Assembly: GCA_017478725.1 (NCBI GenBank)
Contig: JAFVDD010000028.1
Span: 1 to 42,169, forward strand
Origin: Paludibacteraceae bacterium
Lineage (GTDB): Bacteria; Bacteroidota; Bacteroidia; Bacteroidales; Paludibacteraceae
Length of the DNA: 42,169 bases
Direction of reading: 5' to 3'
Shown: piece after piece, positions 23,952-30,683 of the stretch
Numbering within the stretch: position 1 is the first letter of the stretch
How the letters are laid out: each line of letters begins with the position of its first letter
Notes under the pieces: generated by a model
Told to the model about the DNA's origin: nothing
The model's input: the letters and a program-made list of their open reading frames with translations, nothing else
Database searches by the model: none
Made by a program: the position numbers and the translations under genes

Positions 23952-25400
23952 ATGGAAGATATTATCCAAAATATTACTACTCAGGAGTACAAGTACGGCT
24001 TCACTACAGACGTGGAGACGGATGTTGTACCCGCAGGCCTGAACGAAGATATCATCCGCCTGATTTCCGCCAAGAAGGGAGAGCCGGAATGGCTGCTGGA
24101 GTTCAGGCTGAAAGCCTACCGCAAATGGCAGACGATGAAAGTTCCTACATGGGCGCATCTGGAAATCCCCGAGATAGATTTTCAGGCAATCTCCTATTAT
24201 GCGGCTCCGGCAGTAAAAAAGCCTTCATCCATCAGCAGTCAGCCATCTGATGAGATTGATCCGGAGATCATGAAGACGTTTGACAAACTGGGTATCCCCC
24301 TGGAGGAACGTGCGGCGCTGGCCGGCAATATGGCTGTTGATGCCGTCATGGACTCGGTGAGCGTGAAAACCACCTTCCGCCAGACACTGGCAGAGAAGGG
24401 AATCATCTTCTGCTCCATCAGCGAAGCGGTGAAAGAGTATCCCGAATTAGTGAAAAAGTATCTCGGTTCGGTAGTACCGCCTGCCGATAATTTCTATGCA
24501 GCCCTCAATTCGGCTGTTTTTTCGGACGGTTCGTTCGTTTATATCCCCAAGGGCGTGAGATGCCCGATGGAACTGAGCACCTATTTTCGCATCAATGCCG
24601 GCAATACCGGTCAGTTCGAACGTACATTGCTGATAGCGGACGAAGGCGCATACCTCAGTTATCTGGAGGGTTGCACGGCGCCGATGCGTGACGAGAACCA
24701 GTTGCATGCCGCCATCGTGGAGATTGTGGTACACAAAGATGCCGAGGTGAAATACTCGACGGTGCAGAACTGGTATCCTGGCGACAAGAACGGTAAAGGC
24801 GGCATCTACAATTTCGTTACCAAACGCGGTATTACGTATGAAAATGCGCGGTTGAGCTGGACACAAGTGGAGACCGGCTCTGCCATCACATGGAAATACC
24901 CGAGCTGCATCCTGAAGGGCGATAACTCGACGGCGGAGTTCTATTCAGTAGCGGTAACGAACAACTACCAGCAGGCCGACACGGGAACAAAGATGATCCA
25001 TATCGGCAAGAACACGCGCAGCCGTATTGTCAGCAAAGGTATTTCTGCGGGCAAGAGCCAAAACGCCTACCGCGGTTTGGTAAGGATGGGCAAGAACGCC
25101 CTGAACGGCCGCAACTACAGCCAATGCGACAGCCTGCTGCTGGGCGACCGATGCGGTGCGCACACGTTCCCGGATATGCAGATCATGAATCCTACCGCTA
25201 TCGTAGAGCATGAGGCAACGACGAGCAAGATCAGCGACGACCAGCTTTTCTATTGCCGCCAGCGGGGTATAGGGGTAGAGGACGCCGTAGGACTGATTGT
25301 GAACGGCTACGCCAAAGAGGTGATGGACAAACTGCCGATGGAGTTTGCCGTCGAGGCCCAAAAACTGCTCCAGGTCAGCCTGGAAGGCAGTGTGGGATAG
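23952..25400 (+). CDS. sufB: Fe-S cluster scaffold SufB
   Basis: 482 residues from ATG 23952 ([17 protein letters not shown], the usual SufB start); an earlier in-frame ATG lies inside the hairpin. SufB is the scaffold of the SufBCD complex, which assembles Fe-S clusters using cysteine-derived sulphur. The beta-helix core is intact: [20 protein letters not shown] near 180, [36 protein letters not shown] near 238, and [18 protein letters not shown] near 390 with the conserved Cys. The C-terminal [20 protein letters not shown] is also present. No sufC, sufD or sufS follows; the next gene is convergent beyond a strong terminator. The upstream neighbour is tRNA-Cys. Confidence 0.95.
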   Translation: MEDIIQNITTQEYKYGFTTDVETDVVPAGLNEDIIRLISAKKGEPEWLLEFRLKAYRKWQTMKVPTWAHLEIPEIDFQAISYYAAPAVKKPSSISSQPSDEIDPEIMKTFDKLGIPLEERAALAGNMAVDAVMDSVSVKTTFRQTLAEKGIIFCSISEAVKEYPELVKKYLGSVVPPADNFYAALNSAVFSDGSFVYIPKGVRCPMELSTYFRINAGNTGQFERTLLIADEGAYLSYLEGCTAPMRDENQLHAAIVEIVVHKDAEVKYSTVQNWYPGDKNGKGGIYNFVTKRGITYENARLSWTQVETGSAITWKYPSCILKGDNSTAEFYSVAVTNNYQQADTGTKMIHIGKNTRSRIVSKGISAGKSQNAYRGLVRMGKNALNGRNYSQCDSLLLGDRCGAHTFPDMQIMNPTAIVEHEATTSKISDDQLFYCRQRGIGVEDAVGLIVNGYAKEVMDKLPMEFAVEAQKLLQVSLEGSVG

Positions 25401-25435
25401 TTAATCGAAGATTCTGCAAGTTTACCATAAAACTC

Positions 25436-25470
25436 AAGCAGGTGGACACTCGCCACCTGCTTGTTTGTTT
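25436..25470 (+). terminator. sufB terminator
   Basis: AAGCAGGTGG and CCACCTGCTT form a perfect 10-bp stem with a 7-nt loop, followed by GTTTGTTTG. Confidence 0.88.
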
Positions 25471-25498
25471 GTACATTCTATTTCGTCCCTTTAGTACT

Positions 25499-26512
25499 TT
25501 ATTTGACCGCTTTGCCAGTGATAGTATAAGTCTTATCCTCGCTCAGTATATACATGTTTCCATCTTTAATCAGTTTCTGCGCTGGGTTGGTGGGGGTGGT
25601 ATATACGGAAGGTGCAGAGGAAGGAATGTCTGGAGTTTCTTTAGAAATATCAATGCCCACGATATTGGTAAAGTCCTTCCAAACACTCGTTGTGCTATAA
25701 GCATCGACACTTTCTGTAGGGACATAAAGTGTGCAAGCAGATTTGTCCACCGCGAGGTTTACTGCGTTTCCTCCAAAGACATTACTATCTATCCCTTGTG
25801 GTATAATAGTATTATTGGTTATTGAGGCCAAACTGCTGCAACCCTCGAAAGCACGTTCGCCTATGCTTGTGATGTTACTAGGAATCTCTATTGAAGTCAA
25901 ATAGCTACAGTCCTGAAAAGCTGAAACACCAATGCTTGTGACACTGTTGGGAATATCAATAGAAATCAAACTGGCGCAACCATGGAAAACAAAATTTCCA
26001 ATGGCTGTGACCCTGTTTGGTATCTCAATGGAGATAAAACTGCTGCAATTCTGAAAAGCCCCATCTCCAATGCTCGTTACGCTATCCGGAATAACTACAG
26101 AGGTCAAACTCCTGCAGCCTGCGAAAACATTCTTTCCAAGAAAGTTGACACTATTAGGAATAGTCACAGAGGTCAAACGATAGCAATCAGAGAAAGCCCA
26201 TTCTCCAATGCTTGTGACGCTATTAGGAATTGTCACAAAGGTCAAACGGTTGCAATCGGCAAAAGCATAATTCCCAATGCTTGTGAGACCATCGGGTAGA
26301 GAGAGATAAACGATATAGGAGCGATAATCGTACCATGGAGCAGAGCGATAACTCGTGTTTGCCATAGCTCCGCTACCGGTGATGATGAGTGTACTGTCTT
26401 CCGTATTCAATGACCAAGTGAGGAGGTCGAAGCATTCACCCTTAAAGACTTCCGCTTGTGTAAAGTTTGCGCTGATTGCCAACGCAAAAAAGAAAGTAAA
26501 GGATTTACGCAT
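25499..26512 (-). CDS. BspA-like leucine-rich-repeat surface protein
   Basis: 337 residues from ATG 26510-26512, where a signal peptide begins (MRKSFTFFFALAISANFTQA). About seven LRR_5 repeats of 23 residues span residues 65-255, each of the form LTSVTIPNSVTSIGEWAFSDC. Such Treponema/Bacteroides BspA-type repeats mediate binding to host or bacterial surfaces. A proline/serine-rich linker leads to a short tail (LIKDGNMYILSEDKTYTITG) of a kind that often ends Bacteroidales BspA-like proteins and may serve as an export or anchoring signal. The gene is convergent with sufB. The repeats are high in DNA identity, so copy number may vary between strains. Confidence 0.85.
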   Translation of the reverse strand: MRKSFTFFFALAISANFTQAEVFKGECFDLLTWSLNTEDSTLIITGSGAMANTSYRSAPWYDYRSYIVYLSLPDGLTSIGNYAFADCNRLTFVTIPNSVTSIGEWAFSDCYRLTSVTIPNSVNFLGKNVFAGCRSLTSVVIPDSVTSIGDGAFQNCSSFISIEIPNRVTAIGNFVFHGCASLISIDIPNSVTSIGVSAFQDCSYLTSIEIPSNITSIGERAFEGCSSLASITNNTIIPQGIDSNVFGGNAVNLAVDKSACTLYVPTESVDAYSTTSVWKDFTNIVGIDISKETPDIPSSAPSVYTTPTNPAQKLIKDGNMYILSEDKTYTITGKAVK

Positions 26513-26539
26513 AATAGTATTGATTTTAATACTTTTATT

Positions 26540-26559
26540 TTGGCGCACGCCTGCGCCAA
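26540..26559. promoter_or_regulatory. Inverted repeat upstream of the BspA-like gene
   Basis: TTGGCGCA and TGCGCCAA are perfect 8-bp arms with a 4-nt spacer, 28 bp before the BspA-like ATG. With no T-tract on the reverse strand it looks more like an operator than a terminator for the toxin gene. Confidence 0.4.
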
Positions 26560-26644
26560 TTATGTCTTTAAGTATTTTATGTCACCGCTTTTTGCGCTGT
26601 CGGTGCCAGTGCTCAGTGTTTAACGTCCGTGAGAGGACGAGGGG

Positions 26645-26920
26645 TTATTTGTCGTCGTAATGACCCAACATCTGCAATATGGATACTTCTACAATATCAT
26701 CATATATGGAATATACTATTCTGTCTTTGCCTGATAGGCGTCGAGAATAGGTATTGGCTTTATAACGCAGTTTTTCCGGATTGCCAATACCGGTCAATGG
26801 ATGCTCGCTCAACTCAGTCAATATAACATGCAGCTTTTTTAATCGGGCTTGGTTACCGGACTTTTTGATTCTATCAAAGTCCTCCATTGCACGAGGCGAA
26901 AATATCAGGCTATAAATCAT
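26645..26920 (-). CDS. Txe/YoeB-type ribosome-dependent mRNA interferase toxin
   Basis: 91 residues with the RelE-superfamily fold typical of YoeB: LIFSPRAMEDFDRI at the start, HPLTGIGNPEKLRYK in the middle, YSRRLSGKDRIVYSIYDD and a C-terminal GHYDDK with the conserved His-Tyr. YoeB toxins bind the ribosome and cut mRNA at the A site; the antitoxin neutralises them. In the usual YoeB pattern HRLVY, the first residues are replaced here by KDRIVY, so activity should not be assumed. Its ATG overlaps the antitoxin stop by 4 bp. Confidence 0.88.
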   Translation of the reverse strand: MIYSLIFSPRAMEDFDRIKKSGNQARLKKLHVILTELSEHPLTGIGNPEKLRYKANTYSRRLSGKDRIVYSIYDDIVEVSILQMLGHYDDK

Positions 26921-27147
26921 AGGAACATTTTATCTAAAGCGTCCTTTGTATCTATACGTACGCCCTTTCCTTGGGCAATGTCTCGCTCTGCGGCGTCTAA
27001 ATCATGATAGAACTCAGGACTATCATAATAATCCCGTTTCTTTCGTAGAGGTTGTACCTGCCACCCCATATTCCCCGACAAGCGGCGAAGAAATGCAGCA
27101 TCGCTTAAAGGTAGAGTGACTTGTAATGTTCTCATTGAAGCATCCAT
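26917..27147 (-). CDS. Antitoxin partner of the YoeB-type toxin
   Basis: 76 residues from ATG 27145-27147 (ATG 27133-27135 is the alternative; the longer open frame upstream covers the promoter). N-terminal MRTLQVTLPLSDAAFLRRLSGNMGW looks like a small DNA-binding or dimerisation segment. The C-terminal half (LDAAERDIAQGKGVRIDTKD) is the acidic, toxin-wrapping kind common in Bacteroidota antitoxins. It does not match Phd/YefM clearly. A 12-bp palindrome lies directly before the start codon and may be the autoregulatory operator. Confidence 0.8.
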   Translation of the reverse strand: MDASMRTLQVTLPLSDAAFLRRLSGNMGWQVQPLRKKRDYYDSPEFYHDLDAAERDIAQGKGVRIDTKDALDKMFL

Positions 27148-27159
27148 AATTGTACAATT
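27148..27159. promoter_or_regulatory. Palindromic operator candidate of the toxin-antitoxin operon
   Basis: AATTGTACAATT is a perfect 12-bp palindrome in the leader, ending one base before the antitoxin ATG. Toxin-antitoxin complexes commonly repress at such sites; this one would also cover the ribosome-binding region. Confidence 0.45.
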
Positions 27160-27173
27160 TTTGTTTTCCGCTG

Positions 27174-27204
27174 CAAAGATACACAAAAAAAATGACACTC
27201 GCAA
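27174..27204 (-). promoter_or_regulatory. Promoter of the toxin-antitoxin operon
   Basis: Reverse strand: TTGC (27201-27204), 19-bp spacer beginning GAGTGTC, TATCTTTG (27174-27181). The TTGC lies in the loop of the recO terminator hairpin. Confidence 0.8.
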
Positions 27205-27217
27205 ATTTGAGTGCCAT
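27184..27217 (-). terminator. recO terminator overlapping the toxin-antitoxin promoter
   Basis: Reverse strand: ATGGCACTC and GAGTGTCAT form a 9-bp stem with one G-U pair, loop AAATTTGC, then eight T. The loop and right arm contain the -33 region of the next promoter. Confidence 0.8.
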
Positions 27218-27237
27218 TATTTTCGTTTTATTTGAAG

Positions 27238-27828
27238 TTAATCGAAGATTTCCGTCAGTACATCCAATGACCGTGGCGATTGCCATGAATCAATATTCTC
27301 GCTGAGGTAGCTGCAAAGCTGCCTCAGTTGTTTTTGCCGGTCTGCGCGACTGGCGGGCACACGCACCAGTTCGGGGTGTACCTGTTCATCAATGGCAAAG
27401 CCCAGCCGTTCTGCCAAGCCGATGAGGAACTGCAGGTGAAAATTCTGCGGCTCTTTTTCGTCGTCCAGCAAACGAATGGCTCCGCGAAGGAAATCATACA
27501 ACTCTGCATCCTCCATCGGATGACGCAGGGTGTGATAGAGTACCTCGCTCAGGAAAAGAGCAATAGTCTGTTTGTAGGGATCGGAGGTGATGGTGGCGGG
27601 TACGAACTGCAGATGCGCTGTCCGGACAGAAGGAGGACGGTTGTGGGGCTGGTCGGCGGTAAGTTGCAGTACCGCCAGCGGAGTATAGATACCCGCTGAG
27701 TGTTTGCGTCCCAAGCCGTACACCATATAGTTAACGCGTCCGCCCGCGCGTGTGTAGGCGTGCAGGATATGCGCTTTGTCCGAGTGAGGCTGCAGGGCCA
27801 GAACGATAGCCTCAGTGGTGGTCAACAT
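27238..27828 (-). CDS. recO: DNA repair protein RecO (short form)
   Basis: 196 residues, shorter than the usual 230-250. The N-terminal OB-fold matches RecO (MLTTTEAIVLALQPHSDKAHILHAYTRAGG, YGLGRK), and the helical part has LFLSEVLYHTLRHP and LQFLIGLAERLGF. The C-terminal zinc-binding cysteines seen in some RecO proteins are absent, as is common in Bacteroidota. RecO with RecR loads RecA onto SSB-coated single-stranded DNA and binds the SSB C-terminal tip. Its start overlaps the metallophosphoesterase gene by 17 bp. Two genes upstream lies a DUF3127 protein with an SSB-like tip. Confidence 0.85.
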   Translation of the reverse strand: MLTTTEAIVLALQPHSDKAHILHAYTRAGGRVNYMVYGLGRKHSAGIYTPLAVLQLTADQPHNRPPSVRTAHLQFVPATITSDPYKQTIALFLSEVLYHTLRHPMEDAELYDFLRGAIRLLDDEKEPQNFHLQFLIGLAERLGFAIDEQVHPELVRVPASRADRQKQLRQLCSYLSENIDSWQSPRSLDVLTEIFD

Positions 27829-28798
27829 ACAGGCTGTCGATTAGTGCGCCGTCACTCATGCGATAGGTGCGGAACTGTAAAGGCGAAGAGGAGACAGGCG
27901 AACGGCGAACGGATAGTACTGAATAGACGGGTTCGGGGGATGCGAACTCGAAATGTGCGGAGTCGCGCTGCGGCTTGGAGCGTCCGGCGGCATTGACTAC
28001 CACAAAAGGCGTCCGGCGCATGTAACTATGGTCATGACCGGCAATAGCAAGGTCGGTTTGCCCCAATGCGTAGCGGAAGGTGGTATAGATGGTGGGATTG
28101 AACCGTCCTTTGCCGGCTGACAGCACCGGGTGATGCATCATAACCACTACATAACGGTCTCCGGCGGTACTCATCAATCCGCGCAGCCAAGTCAGTACGC
28201 GTGTGCGATAGACAAGCAGGTCGATGGGGTTGGTGTCCATGACGATAAAGCGCAACTGCGGGAAATCTATATGATAGAAAACCCCGGGCACAGCCAGCTC
28301 ATCTGAGGGCTGAGGAAACCATTCGTGCCATTCATTGAGAAGAGTCTTGTGAAAGCCCTTGGTGTACTCATGGTTGCCGGGAGTGTTGATTACCGGCTTG
28401 CCGTACAAAGCACCGGCAGTCCATTCGCGGAGCAGCAGCTGATAGTAATATTTCTGTCCCCGGTCAAGCCAATCCCCGACCTGTGCGACGGCATCAATCT
28501 GCGGAACGCGTGCCGCCAAACTGTCATAATCAGCCCGGTTGAGCCGGTTGTGAACATCGCCTAATACCAGAATATCCAGCGATTCCGGGGTTATGGTGTC
28601 CTGCCAGCCCTGTGGCGTCGCTACAAACCCATAGACACTGTCCCCGCGAAAAGTAGGGAAGGTATAGGCAAGGCTGTCACCCGTCCAGACAGGCTCATCC
28701 GGCATGCCGAACCACGCCTGCCAGCGGACGACGCATGTGATTACGCCGGCCGCCAGCAGAAGGGTTGAGATAACTATTTTGATGATTCGTCTGCGCAT
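27812..28798 (-). CDS. Membrane-anchored calcineurin-like metallophosphoesterase
   Basis: 328 residues. One N-terminal membrane helix (IVISTLLLAAGVITCVV) is followed by a calcineurin-type phosphoesterase domain. All five metal/phosphate blocks are visible: LGDVHNRL near residue 80, GDWLDRG near 108, GNHEY near 140, MHHPV near 217 and AGHDHSY near 247. The histidines and aspartates for two metals are therefore present. The topology puts the catalytic domain on the periplasmic side, where it might act on phospholipid headgroups, nucleotides or wall precursors; the substrate is unknown. It overlaps the DUF3127 gene stop by one base (TGATG). Confidence 0.88.
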   Translation of the reverse strand: MRRRIIKIVISTLLLAAGVITCVVRWQAWFGMPDEPVWTGDSLAYTFPTFRGDSVYGFVATPQGWQDTITPESLDILVLGDVHNRLNRADYDSLAARVPQIDAVAQVGDWLDRGQKYYYQLLLREWTAGALYGKPVINTPGNHEYTKGFHKTLLNEWHEWFPQPSDELAVPGVFYHIDFPQLRFIVMDTNPIDLLVYRTRVLTWLRGLMSTAGDRYVVVMMHHPVLSAGKGRFNPTIYTTFRYALGQTDLAIAGHDHSYMRRTPFVVVNAAGRSKPQRDSAHFEFASPEPVYSVLSVRRSPVSSSPLQFRTYRMSDGALIDSLYVDHH

Positions 28799-29226
28799 CA
28801 GAACGGCAGTTGGCTGGAATCATCGTCCGTGGTAGCGTCAAACGGATCTACGTTAGCCGTAGCCGGGTTCTCCATAGGCTGTGCTGCAGGAGCAACCGGA
28901 GCAGCCGCAGGCTGTGCTACGGGTTGTGCAGCGGCTACTGCACCCTGTTGGGTGGTGTCACCCTGCTGGATACGCCATGCGCGGATAGATGTGTACCAAC
29001 GTCCGTTGAACTCACGGCTCTCGATATCAAAACTTACCGTTACAAGTTGGTCAATAGCACAGGGGTTCTGTTTGATACGGTCTTCGCCAAACACCTCAAA
29101 ATGCACTTTGCGGGGGTATTGGTCAAGTGTCTCCAGCACGTACGGCTGCACTTTCCACGGGTTGCCGTTGCGGCCTACACCGCTCTGCTCCGGCAATACC
29201 TGAATGATTTTTCCTACAATTTCCAT
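28798..29226 (-). CDS. DUF3127 OB-fold protein with SSB-like C-terminal tip
   Basis: 142 residues. The first 95 form a DUF3127 domain (VGKIIQVLPEQSGVGRNGNPWKVQ, FEVFGEDRI, SFDIESREFNGRWYTSIRAW), an OB-like fold widespread in Bacteroidota. A flexible Ala/Pro/Gln-rich linker follows and the chain ends in DDDSSQLPF. Single-stranded DNA-binding proteins have the same design: OB-fold, disordered linker, and an acidic tip ending in (D/I/L)PF that recruits RecO and other repair proteins. recO lies two genes downstream. That DUF3127 acts as an SSB-like or SSB-mimicking protein is inference. Confidence 0.85.
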   Translation of the reverse strand: MEIVGKIIQVLPEQSGVGRNGNPWKVQPYVLETLDQYPRKVHFEVFGEDRIKQNPCAIDQLVTVSFDIESREFNGRWYTSIRAWRIQQGDTTQQGAVAAAQPVAQPAAAPVAPAAQPMENPATANVDPFDATTDDDSSQLPF

Positions 29227-29231
29227 TGTAT

Positions 29232-29259
29232 AATTACGAATTAAAAATTACGAATTAAA
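29232..29259. repeat. 14-bp tandem repeat (2 units) between pgk and the DUF3127 gene
   Basis: ATTACGAATTAAAA occurs twice head to tail in the 35-bp gap. Such AT-rich spacers recur between Bacteroidota operon genes; no function is evident. Confidence 0.8.
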
Positions 29260-29261
29260 AA

Positions 29262-30512
29262 TTATTCGCCTTTGATGGCTGCGATACCCGGGAGTACTTT
29301 GCCTTCGATAGCCTCAAGCAGAGCGCCTCCACCGGTAGAGATGTACGAAACCTTGTCAGCCAAGCCGAACTTGTTGACGCACGCTACACTGTCGCCTCCG
29401 CCGATAAGGGAGAAAGCACCGTTGGCAGTAGCATCGGCAATGGCGTTGCCGATAGCACGGCTGCCGTCGCAGAAGTTGTCGAACTCGAATACTCCTGCAG
29501 GGCCGTTCCAAAGGATGGTCTTGGCACCCTTGATAGCTTCGGCAAATGCTTTCTGAGCCTTGGGGCCTGCATCCAAACCTTCCCATCCTTCGGGAATGGC
29601 GTTAGCCGGGCAAACCTGCTGTTTGGCGTCGTTGCTGAAACTGTCGCCACAGATGGCATCCTCGGCCATAACGAGCTCTACGCCGTTCTTCTTGGCCAGT
29701 TCCTCTACTCCCAGAGCAACATCCAGTTTGTCGAGCTCTACAATCGAGTTGCCGATCTCGCCGCCGTGAGCCTTTGCAAAGGTATAAGTCATACCTCCGC
29801 AGAGGATGAGTTTGTCCACTTTGCCGAGCAGATTCTCGATGATACCGATCTTGGAGCTGACTTTGGAGCCTCCCATGATAGCTACGAACGGACGCTTGAT
29901 GTCTTTGAGGATGGCATCCACAGCAGCAACCTCTTTCTCCATCAGGAAACCGAGCATCTTATGATCTGCGTCAAAATAGTCAGCGATAACAGCGGTCGAA
30001 GCGTGTTTGCGGTGAGCGGTACCAAAGGCGTCCATTACATAGCAGTCAGCATAGGAAGCCAGCGTCTTGGCGAACTCTTTCTGACGAGCCTTCATCTCTT
30101 TCTTGGCTGCCTCGTAAGCGGGATCTTCTTTCTCAATACCTACGGGTTTGCCCTCCTCTTCGGGATAGAAACGGAGGTTTTCGAGCAGCAATACCTCGCC
30201 GGCTTTTAATGCTGCAGCCTGTGCCTGTGCTTTGGCGCAATCCTCTGCGAATTGTACGGGACGACCGAGAGCAGCCGAAACGGCATCTGCGATCTGGGAA
30301 AGACTGAACTTGGCTTGCACTTTGCCTTTGGGTTTGCCCATATGGCTCATGATAATCAGCGCACCGCCTTTGTCAAGAATGTGCTTGAGTGTGGGCAGCG
30401 CACCGCGGATACGGGTGTCATCTGTGATTTTTCCGTTCTCGTCCAGGGGCACGTTGAAGTCCACGCGGACAATCGCCTTCTTGCCGGCGAAATCAAATTT
30501 GTCAATTGTCAT
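29262..30512 (-). CDS. pgk: Phosphoglycerate kinase
   Basis: 416 residues, full length. It transfers phosphate from 1,3-bisphosphoglycerate to ADP in glycolysis. Signatures: [17 protein letters not shown] at the N-terminus (the PGK signature), [12 protein letters not shown] near residue 53, [13 protein letters not shown] near 108, [14 protein letters not shown] near 159, [12 protein letters not shown] near 210 (substrate/ADP site), [10 protein letters not shown] near 334, and [12 protein letters not shown] near 371. It is followed by DUF3127, the phosphoesterase and recO with gaps of 35 bp or less. No standard promoter is visible upstream; array C lies 60-150 bp before the ATG. Confidence 0.96.
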   Translation of the reverse strand: MTIDKFDFAGKKAIVRVDFNVPLDENGKITDDTRIRGALPTLKHILDKGGALIIMSHMGKPKGKVQAKFSLSQIADAVSAALGRPVQFAEDCAKAQAQAAALKAGEVLLLENLRFYPEEEGKPVGIEKEDPAYEAAKKEMKARQKEFAKTLASYADCYVMDAFGTAHRKHASTAVIADYFDADHKMLGFLMEKEVAAVDAILKDIKRPFVAIMGGSKVSSKIGIIENLLGKVDKLILCGGMTYTFAKAHGGEIGNSIVELDKLDVALGVEELAKKNGVELVMAEDAICGDSFSNDAKQQVCPANAIPEGWEGLDAGPKAQKAFAEAIKGAKTILWNGPAGVFEFDNFCDGSRAIGNAIADATANGAFSLIGGGDSVACVNKFGLADKVSYISTGGGALLEAIEGKVLPGIAAIKGE

Positions 30513-30583
30513 AATAGTGTATGTTTTAATTGTTTGTTGTATGTTTTAGTCTGTATTGCATATCGGTATAAAGTTGTGACGCC

Positions 30584-30671
30584 CCGACTTACCTCCGACT
30601 CACCTCCGACTTACCTCCGACTTGCCTCCGACTTACCTCCGATAAAACCCCGATGCAGTCCCGAGTCATAT
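30584..30671. repeat. 11-nt-period repeat array C (8 units)
   Basis: CCGA starts at 30584, 30595, 30606, 30617, 30628, 30639, 30650 and 30661, all 11 nt apart. Reverse-strand units are TCGGGACTGCA, TCGGGGTTTTA, TCGGAGGTAAG (three times), TCGGAGGCAAG, TCGGAGGTGAG and TCGGGGCGTCA. The first two are identical to units of array B. It lies between the DUF6242 gene stop and pgk. Confidence 0.93.
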
Positions 30672-30683
30672 CGGGTGCGGAAT

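Noticed and set aside
24225-24262. Odd Ser-rich insert in SufB ([12 protein letters not shown]) similar to the GCCATCAGC-type words near 3103
   Set aside because: The similarity is short, the frame is intact and the site is in the variable N-terminal region of SufB.
25860-26300. Regular spaced repeats resembling a CRISPR array
   Set aside because: They are 69-bp coding repeats of a leucine-rich-repeat protein, with an open frame and a signal peptide.
30584-30671. Array C as a CRISPR array
   Set aside because: The period is only 11 nt, with no repeat-spacer structure and no cas genes.
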